Assembly (NCBI GenBank): GCA_015478765.1
Contig: JADMKR010000030.1
Span: forward strand, 1-7,607
Length of the DNA: 7,607 nucleotides
Direction: 5' to 3'
DNA from: Flavobacterium sp.
GTDB lineage: Bacteria > Bacteroidota > Bacteroidia > Flavobacteriales > Flavobacteriaceae
The translations under genes were made by a program, and so were the position numbers. The notes below the pieces were generated by a model that saw only the letters and a program-made list of their open reading frames with translations, was not told the origin of the DNA and ran no database searches. How positions within the stretch are numbered: the first letter of the stretch is position 1; each line of letters opens with the position of its first letter. Shown one piece after another: positions 6,435-7,607 of the stretch.

Positions 6435-7253
6435 TTAATACTGCTCCTTCGAATTGGGAAAAGTACCCGATTTTACATCGTCTGCATAGCGCGAAATCGC
6501 TGCCGTCATGTCATCGTATAGATTCATGTAGCGGCGAAGAAACCGCGGACTAAACTCATTGTTCATTCCCAGCATATCATGAGTCACCAGCACCTGGCCG
6601 TCAACGCCACTGCCGGCTCCAATCCCAATTACTGGAATGGATACTGTTTTTGCAACCCGCTCAGCAAGATGCGCGGGAATCTTTTCCAGCACAAGGGCAA
6701 AGCAGCCGATACGTTCCAAAATCTGAGCGTCTTCTATAAGTTTTTCAGCTTCGGCATCTTCTTTGGCGCGGACGGTATAAGTGCCGAATTTATAAATTGA
6801 CTGCGGAGTCAGGCCTAAATGTCCCATTACGGGAATCCCGGCATTGAGTATTTTCTTGATGGATTCCTTGATTTCTTTTCCGCCTTCCATTTTGACGGCA
6901 TGGCCGCCACTCTCTTTCATGATTCGGATGGACGACCTCAAAGCTTCTTTTGAATCCGATTGATAGCTTCCAAAGGGAAGATCTACTACAACCAGCGCGC
7001 GGGTGGTTCCGCGAACTACGCCCGATGCATGATATATCATTTGGTCAAGCGTAATTGGAAGCGTTGTTTCATGCCCGGCCATAACATTGGAAGCCGAATC
7101 GCCAACCAATATCACATCGACTCCGGCCGTATCGACGATTTTTGCCATTGTGAAATCGTACGCGGTGAGCATCGATATCTTTTCGCCGTTGGCTTTCATT
7201 TCGATCAATGACTTCGTGGTGATTCGTTTGTAGTCTTTTTTTGCGACAGACAT
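6435..7253 (-). CDS. panB: 3-methyl-2-oxobutanoate hydroxymethyltransferase (ketopantoate synthesis)
   Basis: PanB transfers a hydroxymethyl group from 5,10-methylenetetrahydrofolate to 2-oxoisovalerate, giving ketopantoate, the first committed step to pantothenate and coenzyme A, in the cytoplasm. The 272 residues fit the usual family length. Visible motifs: MLTAYDFTMA (28-37), VGDSASNVMAGHETTLP (50-66, Mg-binding D52), VVDLPFGSYQ (89-98, D91), HAVKMEGG (118-125, with K121 and E123), PVMGHLGLTPQS (141-152), the catalytic glutamate in LVLEKIPA (E190), and IPVIGIGAGSGVDGQVLV (206-223). All expected residues are intact. The other pan genes are not in the window. It heads a likely two-gene unit with the pseudouridine synthase gene and is divergent from the exported NTF2-like gene. 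The start is preceded by AAAGAAATCAAC, A-rich without a strong Shine-Dalgarno. Confidence 0.97.
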   Translation of the reverse strand: MSVAKKDYKRITTKSLIEMKANGEKISMLTAYDFTMAKIVDTAGVDVILVGDSASNVMAGHETTLPITLDQMIYHASGVVRGTTRALVVVDLPFGSYQSDSKEALRSSIRIMKESGGHAVKMEGGKEIKESIKKILNAGIPVMGHLGLTPQSIYKFGTYTVRAKEDAEAEKLIEDAQILERIGCFALVLEKIPAHLAERVAKTVSIPVIGIGAGSGVDGQVLVTHDMLGMNNEFSPRFLRRYMNLYDDMTAAISRYADDVKSGTFPNSKEQY

Positions 7254-7271
7254 GTTGATTTCTTTAATTTG
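7241..7271 (+). promoter_or_regulatory. Candidate promoter for the rightward NTF2-like gene
   Basis: TTG at 7241-7243 is followed after 20 bases by TTAATTTG at 7264-7271, one mismatch from the Bacteroidota TAnnTTTG -7 element. The -33 part lies within the first codons of panB. The implied leader to ATG 7352 is about 75 bases. On the opposite strand TACTTTTA (plus 7275-7282), 21 bases from the panB ATG, is a possible -7 element for panB but lacks a clear TTG at the right distance. These are eye-matched motifs only. Confidence 0.25.
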
Positions 7272-7351
7272 ACGTAAAAGTACTAAATGCTTAGGTGATA
7301 TGTAACATACGATTTCCTTTTTACACTAACTGCTACTATAAATCCGAAATT

Positions 7352-7607
7352 ATGAAGACGTTAATTATTGTGTGCGCCCTTTTTACATCATTTTTATCGA
7401 TTGGTCAAGATACGCCGCAGGATGCTGTAACTGTTTTTTTTGAAGGGTTTCACGCGCGTGACACCGTAAAAATGAAATCGGTTTTTGCCGATGGAATGGT
7501 CCTGCATTCAGTTACCGAAGGGCAGGGAAGGGCGAAACTATCGTCGGAATCAGCAGCCAATCTTCTGCAATCGATCGCATCGATTCCCGCCAAGGTAAAT
7601 ATTGAAG
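7352..7607 (+). CDS. Exported NTF2-like / putative lumazine-binding protein, 5' part
   Basis: A frame opens at ATG 7352 and is open to the window's end (85 codons plus one base), so the C-terminus is missing. The first 18 residues form a signal peptide (MKTLIIVCALFTSFLSIG, likely cut before Q19), with a residue-Gln junction typical of Bacteroidota. The mature start DAVTVFFEGFHARDTVKMKSVFAD is the first helix pair of the NTF2-like (SnoaL/putative lumazine-binding, Pfam Lumazine_bd_2) fold; AANLLQSIASIPAKVNIE fits the following helix. Members are small single-domain proteins of about 140-150 residues with mostly unknown roles; ligand binding cannot be judged from this part. It is divergent from panB across a 98-base gap. 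The start is supported by the signal peptide and by the lack of a better upstream ATG; no Shine-Dalgarno is visible. Confidence 0.85.
   Translation, partial: MKTLIIVCALFTSFLSIGQDTPQDAVTVFFEGFHARDTVKMKSVFADGMVLHSVTEGQGRAKLSSESAANLLQSIASIPAKVNIE

Noticed and set aside
1..7607. CRISPR array, tRNA, insertion sequence, toxin-antitoxin or defence system
   Set aside because: No regular repeats, cloverleaf-like sequence, transposase motifs or recognisable defence domains were seen. The YifB ATPase and the metallopeptidase belong to widespread housekeeping-type families.

Overview
The window looks like an ordinary chromosomal stretch from a Bacteroidota bacterium, probably Flavobacteriales-like, of moderate GC content (about 50% in the genes I counted). 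The evidence is a DUF5723-type outer-membrane barrel protein, short RluA-family and YifB proteins with Bacteroidota-like wording, signal peptides ending in a residue-Gln junction, no GGAGG-type ribosome binding sites before any start codon, and promoter-like sites resembling the Bacteroidota TTG / TAnnTTTG consensus. The genus cannot be fixed from sequence reading alone.

Layout. At the left edge, the 3' part of a YifB/ComM-family AAA+ ATPase gene runs rightward and ends at 927. Everything from 928 to 7253 is on the minus strand. Read in the direction of transcription, it is: panB (7253 to 6435), an RluA-family pseudouridine synthase (6410 to 5712), then a 78-base gap with a hairpin and a possible promoter. 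After the gap come a DUF5723 barrel protein (5633 to 4290), an ALDH3-like aldehyde dehydrogenase (4277 to 2916), a multi-pass membrane protein (2899 to 2114) and a YpfJ-type zinc metallopeptidase (2104 to 1274). Last is a small AT-rich unknown ORF (1176 to 928), whose stop codon abuts the stop of the yifB gene. To the right of panB, a divergent plus-strand gene starts at 7352 and runs off the window. It encodes an exported NTF2-like/putative lumazine-binding protein.

How the genes relate. panB and rluA are 24 bases apart and look co-transcribed. The barrel, aldehyde dehydrogenase, membrane protein and metallopeptidase genes are separated by 12, 16 and 9 bases and form a likely second operon. 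Three of its four products are predicted to be in the envelope, but no shared pathway can be named. panB makes ketopantoate for pantothenate and CoA; the RluA enzyme modifies RNA.

I found no convincing new system here. The least explained parts are the small ORF at 928-1176 with the AT-rich spacer beside it, and the unassigned membrane protein and barrel protein. No tRNA, rRNA, CRISPR array, insertion sequence or attachment site was seen. The only stretch over 300 bases without a recognised gene family is 928-1273, described under the small ORF and the spacer.
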